NCBI GenBank assembly: GCA_015179125.1
Contig: WHVA01000325.1
Coordinates: forward strand, 1-64,000
Direction of reading: 5' to 3'
DNA length: 64,000 nucleotides
Origin: Gautieria morchelliformis
Lineage: Eukaryota; Basidiomycota; Agaricomycetes; Gomphales; Gomphaceae
The notes below the pieces were generated by a model, which was not told the origin of the DNA, ran no database searches, and saw only the letters and a list, made by a program, of their open reading frames with translations. Shown one piece after another: positions 21,263 through 31,261 of the stretch. A program made the translations under genes and the position numbers. Numbering within the stretch: position 1 is the first letter of the stretch; every line of letters begins with the position of its first letter.

Positions 21263-21530
21263 ACTGTTACGTATCGAGATTTCCACTAAGTCGGAACTGG
21301 AAAGGACAGCGGCTTCAACTTATAGGTTGCGCCCCCAATGAACTATCGTCCTAGGTATTTCGGAAATGAGCCGGAAGTCGGAAAGTACTGGACCAGAGGT
21401 TTGGTCGGAACTTGAGTCGGAACTGAGGCGGAAGGCGGAAGACGGAAGGCTGAGAGAGAGACTGAGATCTTGCTAGACTCGCTGTGCTAAGAACAGGAGA
21501 TGGAGCGAAGGAAATCAAGTATCGAAGGTG

Positions 21531-21541
21531 ATTATCTGATT
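21531..21541 (-). promoter_or_regulatory. Predicted transcription start and self-primer (start of R)
   Basis: AATCAGATAAT on the element strand lies about 35 nt after the TATA box and is complementary over 11 nt to the site at 21252-21262. The position is inferred; no transcript data. Confidence 0.6.
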
Positions 21542-21568
21542 GCAGAATAACAGACATACATGAGGGGG

Positions 21569-21576
21569 TTTTTATA
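21569..21576 (-). promoter_or_regulatory. TATA box of the family-A LTR promoter
   Basis: TATAAAAA on the element strand, about 35 nt before the predicted RNA start. The same core is conserved in the old solo LTR near 13783. Confidence 0.65.
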
Positions 21577-24060
21577 CAAAGCGCAGAGCAACAAGTAATG
21601 GTGTTGTACTAAGCAAATTCCGGAGGAAGCGGAAGTCGAGTACAATGTGTGGGAACTAACTAATTGGGAACAATGGGACCACAAGGGGGGTTCAGGGTAA
21701 GGTAGAACAATGGCAAAGAACAAGGGGTCGGGAAAACATATCTGACAACGAACTACAAGGGTGACCGGATAGATGGTTTTGATGGATGGCGAGGTGGGTC
21801 CGGTGGGTCCGAGTAATAGAGTCGAAAGAACAAGGGAAATGTACAAGGGGCGGAATGTCGGAAATGTCGGAGGGGCGGAACGTGTGGCGGAACTATTGGA
21901 GAGGCGGAATGTATGGCGGAACTGAGGGTCGGAAGTCGGAAATGAACGGTCGTAACACACCAGTTCTGTTCACTTGCCAATTCCACTCCACTTTCCGACT
22001 TCCGCTCTTGGAACAGTGTCGGAAGTCAGGCGGCTCACATAGTATGTGGCATCAAGGGTCGATCAAGGGTCAGGGAGGTCAGGGGGATGCAGGGTTGGTG
22101 GTGAGTGCTGAGTGTTGTCCCTGGCTGCGGAACATAGTATAATACAGGCTCGCTGACATTGGGGGTCCTTAGACCTTTCTCTTCGGATTTCCCCTTGTCA
22201 GTTGTGTGGTAGGGTGATCTCCACAACCAGTTCCCTTACATAATCACCTTTGATACTTGATTTCCTTTGCTCTATCTCCTGTTCTTAGCACAGCGAGTTT
22301 TGCAAGACCTCTGTCTCTCCGCCTTCCATCTTCCACCTTCCGACCCAACTTCAGACTTCAGTTCAGTTCGATACTTTCCAACTTCCAACTCGCAATCTGA
22401 AATACTTAGGACAATATTTTATCGGGGGCACAACATATAAGTTGAAGCCGTTGTCCTTTCTAGTTCTGACTTGTGGAAATCTCGAAATCTCGATACATAA
22501 CACCATTATAAGGTTGCACTGCCATATCATCTCGTCCAGGAAAAAAATTATACCTGTCCACCTGCATCTCTTGTACAATAGGCAGAAATCCACCCAACCA
22601 GGCATTAGTCTGTTCAGCTACAGACGAGTTGAAACACCACTGGCCTTCTGGTGTCCTAAGTTCAGGCCAAAGCATAGGGTTACAGTTGTGTGTGCACCAC
22701 ACATCTGTCTTCTTGTGTTTGCCTTCGTAATGGAAAACATCAACCGGTAGAGCACAGTTTTCAAAATATGTGTCATGTTCTGCAGCAAGCATTAATGAGA
22801 TTATACAGTTGGTGTCCATCCATAAAACTTCTGGGAGTGATTCCTTTGTAGGAAACAACCCACATCAGAACTCCTATCAATAACATTACTTAGGGAAGCA
22901 TGCTCACAATAAAATATACTCACCCTAATACTGTTTTCCCCCTCAGAACCATAGAAAGTCACCCTACCCAATATGACACCACATGACGCAACACATAATT
23001 CTTCATTATGCATGTGTTTGCGTCCAAACCGCGCCCTGACTTTGCGGTTTCCCATATCCAGCTTACTAGGGCACACCTCAGTTACATCCAGAGGTGGATT
23101 TGTTTCAAGCCCACCATCTGCACCTACAAGGATGTGTTCATCTTCCAAGTTCATGAACTCGCTTTCATTGAAGCTCTCCATTACACCATCTTCAAGCGGA
23201 ATTGTCATATCCTTTGCTAATCGGTCAGCTGAATTAGGAGGGATTGAAGCTGGGGGCTGGCTTGTTTTGTTATGTTCCAGGCGTTATTTCAGCTGGAACA
23301 TCGCCTTTGCCATATTTCTGTAATATTATTCACATGAACAGTGTTCTTTGTCATTACATGTCTTGAAATTGGGTGCATGCTTTTGAGTGCATGAAACAAC
23401 TGCACAATATTCTTGTTTGTAATCATGATGGGGACAGAACATTGCCTTGTTGTTGGCAAGTGGTATCCTGCAGTGCAGAGCACCAGCACAGCATGGATGA
23501 CCCAAAGGAACACCATCTGTAACCACAGAGCATATTTTTCCTGGAATATCATAATCTACTGCTGTTATGAAGAAGATAAAGGTAACTTATGCATTTCACC
23601 CCCTTCACCTGGAAATACATGTGTACAAACTTCACAGTTGTGATTCCACTCAGGCTTCCCTGGTCCCATCATACTCAGGTTTCATTTTTCTAAAGTGGGA
23701 CGTAGCCTATCCACCTGGGTCTTGGCCTCGTTTGGAATTTGCAAGAAGGTTCCGTGGCTTTCATAGTCAATGAGGAGTCCATGGATGAAAAATGCATCCC
23801 AAACAGCATCATTATACAGTGTAAGTTGGGGCTTCCAATCGAGAGTAAGGAGATACTTTATATAACTGGGGGCAAAAGACATATTATAAATTCTTGCACA
23901 ATTGGTCACAGAAGTCCTAAGGCACGTGAGATCGGTTATTGTTAGCTTAGGAATAAAGAAAATATTCTCACCAAGCACAATTCATCATGGTGGCAAATAT
24001 CTCACATACACTTGATTCCAGGAAGAAATGCTGGGAAGCCTGTATGAAGTCAGGTAAACC

Positions 24061-25090
24061 AGCATAGTATGTTCAGATACCGTTTCTGACTTGTTAGTAG
24101 TTGTAGTATCGGCTACCACATCCTGATCGTACATGTGGGAAGCCAAATAGTGTCTGCACTGTTAGAATAAATGGATAGCTATATCACACAGTATTATAAG
24201 GTCTATACAATCATCTAACTGAGCTAACATCTGGGAGAAGTAATCCATGCACCAGTAGCAGTGCCTGCCCTGGAAAGCAGGCACCTGCGCCCTGGTCAGA
24301 AGAAATATTGCTATGGGACTAATAGACCCATACAGGGACATCGGACACGATGGAGATTACAGTACACTGTCCTATCTATGGACGTACTGAATAGCTACCT
24401 CAGGAGAGAGGTACAGAGATGGCAAATGCCTTGCCAAGGCTGCTGTAGGCACACAGCACAGGACACACATGATTTCTTTTCTATTCTATTCCCCTGACCA
24501 GCTCCACTGATTACGAGCTGTATTACATGTTGAAAGGGGCTTTGTACATTGCTCCAAGGTCCCAGCTTAGATACTTGTCAGTAGGACAAGTATCCCCATC
24601 ATTGTTCCTGCTCCACAGCTGTATGCAGCTTGTGGAGCATTTCCACATTATCCTGACCCATTCTATCACTATCTTGAACACTGGTAGTCACTACTATTTT
24701 AGTATAAGTAGCTACCATAAATGTACAAACAAAACATCCAGAATATCATCCAGAAATACCCATGATTCACTGTTTCACCTCCTGAAGTAACTGTAGACTT
24801 GTTTGATAGCTACAGAGCTTATTTCTTGATAGATTTCTCTAATTCTTTGTTTAGAGTCTACTATAACTGGTTACACTATACTGTTCCAAAAGCGAAAGCT
24901 TCGGACACCTTGTTCCTCTGTTCTCACCTGTTTCTTCCTCGACTCGGTCACGTGACCTACATCAATCAGTGACGACTCGCTCCACAGAGCTTAGTCAGCT
25001 CGCGCATATACCCTGCAAAGGGGTGCACGAAGAGTCCCCACTCCCTGAGTCATCAAATATATTTGTTCTGATATATCTGATCTATTATTC
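24061..25090. other. No gene recognised; two short hairpins
   Basis: Only short ORFs without domain character. Perfect short inverted repeats occur near 24570-24598 (GATACTTGTC and its complement around AGTAG) and near 24610-24637 (CTCCACA...TGTGGAG). An E-box-like GTCACGTGAC is at 24947-24956. It may contain further decayed transposon DNA. Confidence 0.45.
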
Positions 25091-25741
25091 CTAAAACGCA
25101 CTGCATCCAAACTTACTTCGGCAGAGGAACAATGTATTATATATGGGCACCACACCAAATTCCTTTGTAATCATGGTGGCCGCGTAGGTAGTGGGCCTTG
25201 TGAGCTCCACCTCTTCAAATTCATCACTTTGATTCTTAGTACAGGAGGGTTGATGCAGGTACGGTGAGGGGATAGAATTCATGGAAGGCTGCATAGGATC
25301 AACACCGTAAGTTGATAATTGAGCGGTCAAAGATGGCTGAACTCTCAACAGAGTATGGTGGACCATGCCTTAGGAAAAGAGGCAGGAGGGCTGCGTTTCT
25401 CCTTTTTGAATGGTCATCATTGGGCTCACCCCATGCTATGAATCTTAAAGCTTCCCAAAGAACTTTGGCATCTTCATCTGTTACAGCAAGCACATACAAA
25501 CTGGTGAACGCTATGAGGCAGAGTAACATGCGGGTCGACGAGATGTGAGCTTCCATTCCACCAGACACGCTCCTTGAGGTGGCGAAGCAGGTCGAGGCAG
25601 GTGACGAGCGTGTCAATAGGCAACACAGCGAGTATTGGATATTGTGTGAGGACCAAGAGGGTGTTTGGTGGCGACATGAGGGGCAACTCGTCGAGTCGAC
25701 TGCGGGGCTAGTGAGGTCGTCGCCGGTGAGGACGCTGCGTG
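25091..25741 (-). pseudogene. Fragment of an unrecognised gene
   Basis: On the minus strand two overlapping frames give protein-like readings: 25686-25474 (TLLVLTQYPILAVLPIDTL, LLRHLKERVWWNG) passes into 25560-25299 (LYVLAVTDEDAKVLWEAL, RFIAWGEPND), and a weaker one lies at 25366-25091. The frame passes from one to the other without an obvious intron, as in a decayed gene. I do not recognise the family. The hydrophobic first part may be a membrane segment. Confidence 0.25.
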
Positions 25742-26385
25742 ATATATGACATCATATTATCTATGGCGCTAAGATAAGTACAGGAGGCGCTAGCGATAAG
25801 ATACAGTAAGTATTAGGTAACAAATTTTTAGGGTTAGTCCTCCATGGACCGCCCATGGACCAGGTCTATGGACGGAGTGTCAACGGCCGGGGTGCTCTCA
25901 CTCGTAAAGTTGAAAAGGGGTGTATGTATCCCCTACTCGGGGTATTCTAAAGTCGCAATAGACTGTCCATTGAGCGTTGCCTGAATAGGTGTGCCGCACA
26001 GGGACATTCGGCAACATTCCATTGTCAGATATTACCGCCCTAAACGCAGTGGTTCCTCGACAGTTGCCCTGGTCAAATCAATCTAACTCCGTTAGCTGAG
26101 GCATTCCCGGAACACCGGCGAGCACACAGCCCATACCGACGAGGGCGGGCTCAAAACGCACTTTGACCTTTTTCCTTAGAAAACGCGATCGAGAGGGCAT
26201 CACTAGCGACGAATACGGCGCTGGAACGGGGGGAGCGATGTCGCCAAAAATGATCTGATGGCACTTGTGCAGGACACGCTGGCACACGACGAATCACGGC
26301 GTGTCGCGGCGTGTGAGAGCGAGGTCGTTTACCGAGGCTTGCATGAACCAAAAAGTCTAAAACGAGCGGATCCATAAGAAGTACG
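25742..26385. other. No gene recognised
   Basis: Mixed-composition sequence with short ORFs on the minus strand (26078-26287, 26151-26375) that show no recognised motif. No RNA gene or clear repeat was seen. Confidence 0.4.
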
Positions 26386-26770
26386 TCAAATACCAGAGGA
26401 TACAGTGGGACGCACGAGCATGGCGATATATATGCGTTGATTGCTCAGCGCGCTCGACGACGAAGCATTCCAGCGCAACCGACTTGGATGGCCTGGTAAC
26501 AAGTAGATGGCTATGAATGCTTCAGTCCATAACTTCCAGTAGTAGAAGCAGGTAGTTGGGTACCAAATGAAACCCCAGACATCCCAAAGTTCTGGCGTTG
26601 GAAGTTCTCGTAGACGACTCGTCAAATAGTGCGTGATACCTAACGCACACCGCACTTAGCAGGTGAGGGCAATTTCACGACACCGTTTAGACTCACCGAT
26701 GTTGTCAGCGTAGAGCCGGAGGTACTGCAGCGCAGCATGGACGCTGAAGAACGAATTACTGAGAAAGAGT
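26386..26770 (-). pseudogene. Two-exon fragment of an unrecognised gene
   Basis: The minus strand reads NSFFSVHAALQYLRLYADN (26752-26696), then a typical small intron from GTGAGT (near 26698) to CTGCTAAG (26654). The next exon holds LTSRLRELPTPELWDVWGF and TTCFYYWKLWTEAFIAIYLL. The splice signals and aromatic, hydrophobic segments suggest remains of a real gene, possibly a membrane protein. I cannot name it, and no continuation is evident on either side. Confidence 0.3.
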
Positions 26771-27175
26771 CTTAATATCAGAGCATGCGAGTACATAATT
26801 TAGATGCTGGGGAGGAATGTCTTGCTAGGATACTAGAAAATGTCGGGTCGATCGTAGCCAAAGCACACACTGACAGTACGGTGAAGGGACGAGTACTAGC
26901 TGGTGCCTATCAGTCTTACGAAGAGTGAGAACCAAGAAAGACCCGATAAATTGTCGAGTCAGAAAGCGTGTTACAAAGCAAGCGAGCAACAGGACAACAG
27001 AGATCTAACCAACGAGATACAAAAATACGAAAAGGGCCGATGAAATGGGAGCGGGGATTCGAGAGATGCAGAGATGATATGAACATTGGAAAAAAGGGGG
27101 ATTTGGAGAACAGAGAAAGATGGCCGAGATACAATACAGGAAGCCATTAGTACCTGCAGGAACGCGAACTTAGCC
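26771..27175. other. No gene recognised
   Basis: Purine-rich on the plus strand from about 26980. No domain or RNA gene was seen. It borders the tandem array. Confidence 0.4.
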
Positions 27176-28470
27176 CTTGCACATACAAGAAGTAAGATGA
27201 TCGAACTCACGTTACACAGGGTTGATGAGCTCAATCCATCAACGACCGCGGTCTACGCGCTGGGGCGAGTCGTTCGTACTTGTCGGTCGACACTTAGCTC
27301 TTGCACATACAAGAAGTAGATTATTCAACTCACGTTATCCAGAAATGATGGGCTCAGTCCATCAGCGATCAACGACCGCGGTCTACGGCTGCGGCAAACT
27401 TGTCGTTTGACACTTAGCCCTTGCACATACAAGATAGATTATTCAACTCACGTTATCCAGAAATGATGGGCTCAGTCCATCAGCGACCAGCGACCGCGGT
27501 CTACGGCTGCGGCAAACTTGTCGTTTGACACTTAGCCCTTGCACATACAAGAAGTAGATTATTCAACTCACGTTATCCAGAAATGATGGGCTCAGTCCAT
27601 CAGCGACCAGCGACCGCGGTCTACGGCTGCGGCAAACTTGTCGTTTGACACTTAGCCCTTGCACATACAAGAAGTAGATTATTCAACTCACGTTATCCAG
27701 AAATGATGGGCTCAGTCCATCAGCGACCAGCGACCGCGGTCTACGGCTGCGGCAAACTTGTCGTTTGACACTTAGCCCTTGCACATACAAGAAGTAGATT
27801 ATTCAACTCACGTTATCCAGAAATGATGGGCTCAGTCCATCAGCGACCAGCGACCGCGGTCTACGGCTGCGGCAAACTTGTCGTTTGACACTTAGCCCTT
27901 GCACATACAAGAAGTAGATTATTCAACTCACGTTATCCAGAAATGATGGGCTCAGTCCATCAGCGACCAGCGACCGCGGTCTACGGCTGCGGCAAACTTG
28001 TCGTTTGACACTTAGCCCTTGCACATACAAGAAGTAGATTATTCAACTCACGTTATCCAGAAATGATGGGCTCAGTCCATCAGCGACCAGCGACCGCGGT
28101 CTACGGCTGCGGCAAACTTGTCGTTTGACACTTAGCCCTTGCACATACAAGAAGTAGATTATTCAACTCACGTTATCCAGAAATGATGGGCTCAGTCCAT
28201 CAGCGACCAGCGACCGCGGTCTACGGCTGCGGCAAACTTGTCGTTTGACACTTAGCCCTTGCACATACAAGAAGTAGATTATTCAACTCACGTTATCCAG
28301 AAATGATGGGCTCAGTCCATCAGCGACCAGCGACCGCGGTCTACGGCTGCGGCAAACTTGTCGTTTGACACTTAGCCCTTGCACATACAAGCAGTAGATT
28401 ATTCAACTCACGTTATCCAGAAATGATGGGCTCAATCCATCAGAGATCAGCGACCGCGTCCCTTTCGGCT
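27176..28470 (-). repeat. 120-bp tandem repeat array, about 11 units, each with splice-site-like signals
   Basis: Units start with CTTGCACATACAAG at 27176, 27300, 27420 and 27538, then every 120 bp to 28378. From 27538 to 28378 seven consecutive units are identical or nearly so; the outer ones (27176, 27300, 28378) diverge, as expected for homogenisation in the middle. On the minus strand each unit has GTGAGTTGAA..., a CTAAG and ...CGACAAG about 55 nt apart, like a small fungal intron, plus 65 nt of exon-like DNA. The exon-like part resembles the last codons of the zinc-finger gene at 28440-29774 (ACAACAAGTACGACGCA versus ACGACAAGTTTGCCGCA, both followed by GCGGTCGCTG). The array therefore seems to be an amplified copy of that gene's 3' end. 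Confidence 0.92.
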
Positions 28471-29774
28471 ACGAGTGCGTCGTACTTGTTGTTCGACGCC
28501 TCCTTAATCTTGTCCTTCCGCTGTTGCTTATCCAAGCGGTCCCAGCCCGGGTCGAGGAGGGGCCACTTGCAAGTGCCATTGTCCATGTGGCGCTTTAGAG
28601 CGTCGTATCTTGTGAAGGTCGTTGGACACTTCCCGTTGGGACAAATGTAACCACGCTCCTTTCCACCAAATACGTTGAAGTGCCAATCGGCCTCCTTCCG
28701 CGAAATCACGCCCTCCTCGAGCCATTGCCACTCCTGCCTGGCATGTGAGGCCTTGTGCCGTCCGAGATCCGATTCTCGACCGGACTGAAAGAGGCGCCTG
28801 CACTCTTCACCTTTACGGTCGCCGTACACAAAGGAGTACCAGCATGACCTCTGGCAATCGGGGCAGCCCTCGACACGACGAGCGTGTGGACATTTCGGGT
28901 AGTCTTTGCCACGGTTGCCTCTTCGGCTAGGTGATGGCTTGGGCGGTTTAGGACTCGCAGGGCGACGAGGCGCCTTAGGCGGATGGCGACTGGACGAGGA
29001 TGCGGGTGCGCGGCGCTTGGCGGCCGGGCGACGAGATGGTTGGAAATTTCCAGAATCGTCTTGGTCAGAGTCGGTGTCTGGGGATGTATGGTGACGTAGC
29101 ATCTGTCGCTTGACAGTGGGCTTGTCTTGATCCCAGTCATCGTCATCGCGCTTCGCCTTTTTACCGACGGAGCGAACACGCGCGGGGGGAGGGGTCGGGA
29201 CGTCTGGCGATGGAATCCGACGTACCATGTGTCGTTTGACCGCGGGCTTGTCGTCGTCGCAGTCGTCGTCGTCACGCTTGGCTTTTTTGCCGACGGAGCG
29301 CACAGGCGCGGGGGGAGGGGTCGGCGGCGCTTCGTCGGTTTCGGAGATGTAACATTCCGAAACGGGAGATGAGGCGCGCGCCTTTTTCTCGAGGTATCGG
29401 CATACCTCTGCATAGTCCGGGAAGACCTCCTGCGGAGATACGGTTGTATGCGGATACGGCGGGAGCGGGTCTGAGATGGCGGAAAGGGCGGCATCCAGGG
29501 CGGCCCGGTCTCGGGCTGAAGCCTTCGAGGGGAGGTGTAGCTGGAAAGGGAGTAAAGAGGCGTCGGTATGGAGGGCGGCGGACCGGGGAGAAGAACTGAC
29601 CGTGTGGGGATCTGCGGCAGGTTGGTCTGCCTTTGCATACACCAGTCGTTGAACCTCCTTCCATTCCGCGACGCTCGGGGTGGAGAGGAAGTCGTCCGGT
29701 GAAGACGAATACAGACGGTCAGTTCGGAGGGAGGGGGTGGAACACAGAGGAGAGACTGCGGGTCTGCTGTACAT
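28440..29774 (-). CDS. C2H2/C2HC zinc-finger-like nuclear protein, 444 aa
   Basis: Single-exon reading. The N-terminal 150 residues are Ser/Pro-rich with no domain. Residues about 155-245 contain two tandem copies of a 42-residue unit (RSVGKKAKRDDDD ... DKP.VKR.M.R ... SPD), each with a basic nuclear-localisation-like KKAKR. A Pro/Lys/Arg-rich stretch follows, then a Cys-rich region (CPHARRVEGCPDCQRSCWY ... C ... HKASH) and one zinc-finger-like motif (CPNGKCPTTFTRYDALKRH ... C), which suggests DNA binding. The last residues (NNKYDALVAERDAVADL) fall where the 120-bp array begins. No close family is recognised; the transcription-factor role is inferred. Confidence 0.65.
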   Translation of the reverse strand: MYSRPAVSPLCSTPSLRTDRLYSSSPDDFLSTPSVAEWKEVQRLVYAKADQPAADPHTVSSSPRSAALHTDASLLPFQLHLPSKASARDRAALDAALSAISDPLPPYPHTTVSPQEVFPDYAEVCRYLEKKARASSPVSECYISETDEAPPTPPPAPVRSVGKKAKRDDDDCDDDKPAVKRHMVRRIPSPDVPTPPPARVRSVGKKAKRDDDDWDQDKPTVKRQMLRHHTSPDTDSDQDDSGNFQPSRRPAAKRRAPASSSSRHPPKAPRRPASPKPPKPSPSRRGNRGKDYPKCPHARRVEGCPDCQRSCWYSFVYGDRKGEECRRLFQSGRESDLGRHKASHARQEWQWLEEGVISRKEADWHFNVFGGKERGYICPNGKCPTTFTRYDALKRHMDNGTCKWPLLDPGWDRLDKQQRKDKIKEASNNKYDALVAERDAVADL

Positions 29775-31261
29775 GGTGCCGAGAGAGAACTGGGGCAGGC
29801 GACTGTGTGGTCACGGCATTAGATATAGGGAACGACGGAGGAGACGAGTCATTGGCGGAGCCGAAATGGATGACTCACCCGGCACGCAGCATTTGTACCA
29901 TGCCGCTGGACGTGTGTGAATTTTGTTGCATCGAGCAGAGGATTCAGGAAAGTTGAAGAGTGGGGATGCGGTGAAGGGAGAGGTCGGTGAGACAACGAGG
30001 CGGACGGACGAGCTTTTATCGTGTAGAACCATAATACAATACTTCCTTTGTGCGGCGATCCAGCCGACCCTGCATACTATGTATGGCTAGCTGATATTTA
30101 TATTTTCAAGTCCGCCATTTTGGCACCGCACCAGACAATGAGCCTTCTGGGGCCACCACAGCGTCTGATCCACGAGGCTGGCCCGGGGTTGCGCCCGGAT
30201 TGCCGCGGCATTCTCACTGGACACCAGCTGAGGTTCTGGCGCGGTCGCAGACCGGCGAAATGGGCGCTGCCCTCATAAGGAGGGATTCACACGGCGCTAG
30301 GTGGGACTTTGCGGCCCAAATACTAAGCAGATGCTGGCAGGGAGGGCATGGTAGAGAGGACGCTCTGCGGTGTCTCGTCTGAGGGATTCACGCCGGACGG
30401 GGAGACAAAGGACGGAATGCGGCACAGGCTAGAATGCCGGGGTGGGAAAGAATCGAAAGAAGCCAGCAGATCAGCCTTCGGATCCCTGCGCCGCTAATTT
30501 GAATGAGCGCCGGTCTGGCAGACCATTGTTCTTAATTCATCTCGCATAGGAGTTGACAGCTTCCATGGCGCAGAAGGCACGGATGCCCCCGGCGCATCCA
30601 AACCCAGTCGTGAGACCTCTTTGTCATCCTGTGCCAGGCGCCGGTATGCAGTCGTATCTTTGCCGACTTATCGCTTGTTGAGAGCAACAACTCCCATTCA
30701 CGGACGCCTCTGACTCGCACCTCGAGGCACCCATGGAGCCCGAGTCACCATGCTTCTCCCGCTCATCATGCTTCTCCGCTTGCCCTGGAATGCTTCGCGT
30801 TTGGGCACCGCACGCCACGCCAATTCTGCTCGCAGCACACTGCACCGCCCACAGTGCTCATTAATCATTCCCCGTGGCCATCCCCTTGAACACCCGCGAG
30901 CGGGAACAAGTTGTCCACCTGCTCGTCGATTCCATCTTATCCGCTGTCCAGGCGTCAGGTGACTTGCCGGTGGCGTGGCCACACGTCATTTAAGCTTTTG
31001 CGTTCACTCCCTTTCACACCCATAACTCTCTCTCCGTGACCACATATTCCTTGACAGTTGCCCCTGCAAGTCAGATCAGCCCTGAGCCCATCCGGGGCGC
31101 TCCACTCCCCTGCTGAGAGATTCCGATCCCGCCCATGCCCAAGCAACGTTCACCACCCTAAGCATCGTGAAAACCTCATTCTGCCCGTTCATATAAAGTT
31201 CATATATAAGCTGTACACGCCACGAGGCGAGATATCCAGGGCCAGTTGCTTGCATCTAATG
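29775..31261. other. Intergenic, no gene recognised
   Basis: About 1.5 kb between the zinc-finger gene start and the 3' end of the next minus-strand gene. GC-rich blocks alternate with mixed sequence. Short ORFs lack splice-consistent continuation. No tRNA or repeat was seen. The first part (29775-30050) is presumably the zinc-finger promoter. Confidence 0.4.

Larger units (their letters stand above)
13932..21957 (-). mobile_element. Full-length chromovirus (family A), 8.0 kb, with antisense zinc-cluster gene
   Basis: The element has LTRs at 21265-21957 (5') and 13932-14623 (3'), a self-priming type primer site, gag, pol with C-terminal chromodomain, a purine tract and CACCA target duplications. 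Gene order in element sense is LTR, gag (21231-19805), PR-RT-RH-IN-chromodomain (19804-16104), antisense gene (15973-14746), LTR. The two LTRs differ by a single T in a run, so insertion is very recent. Even so, pol shows three apparent one-base losses and gag one frame change, which may be sequence errors. The plus strand is extremely rich in CGGAA. Confidence 0.96.
21265..21957 (-). repeat. 5' LTR of family-A element (693 bp)
   Basis: Same sequence as 13932-14623 except for one extra T in the TATA-proximal T run. U3 runs from 21957 to about 21542 in element sense, and R begins about 21541. Confidence 0.95.
13827..22240 (+). repeat. 383-bp solo LTR-like unit B, interrupted by the family-A element
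   Basis: 13827-13931 plus 21963-22240 join to a 383-bp TG...CA unit (TGTCAGGGGACACC...AGTTCCCTTACA) with 5-bp target duplications. This is the structure of a solo LTR of a second family; no internal region is present. A possible TATA-like stretch (AGTATAATACAG) lies near 22136. The orientation is inferred from that only. Confidence 0.7.
13427..22502 (+). repeat. Old solo LTR of chromovirus family A, interrupted by two nested insertions
   Basis: 13427-13826 plus 22246-22502 together form one diverged LTR of about 657 bp in plus sense (TGTTATGACC...GATACATAACA). It is clearly homologous to the 692-693-bp LTRs of the element at 13932-21957, including the TATAAAAGCCCCTCATGTATG core. No internal region belongs to it, so it is a solo LTR left by LTR-LTR recombination. 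It is inserted in the cysteine-cluster gene with CCATT duplications. Confidence 0.88.
13318..24060 (-). pseudogene. KDZ-transposase-associated cysteine-cluster (CxC5/CxC6-type) gene, split by nested LTR elements
   Basis: Minus-strand pieces match the cysteine-cluster proteins that accompany Kyakuja-Dileera-Zisupton transposases in mushrooms. At 23978-23682 is the N-terminal helical part (YIKYLLTLDWKPQLTL ... VWDAFFIHGLL). At 23526-23326 is the Cys cluster (PLGHPCC, FCPHHD, CAVVSC, KTCNDKEHCSCE). At 23208-22860 is a middle part, and 22858-22503 holds VDVFHYEGKHKKTD, FNSSVAEQTNAWLGGF and FFLDEMIWQCN. The reading stops at the solo LTR (22502) and continues in frame at 13426-13318 to a TGA, giving SELQKQKSAPYNIPR and DHPDNVSTVTNP. 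Several frame breaks occur between pieces, so it is not functional. The role of this family is unknown; it is thought to assist or derive from KDZ elements. No transposase core is in the window. Confidence 0.75.

Noticed and set aside
27176..28470. Possible CRISPR array
   Set aside because: The 120-bp period is fully repeated with no unique spacers, and the host is a fungus.
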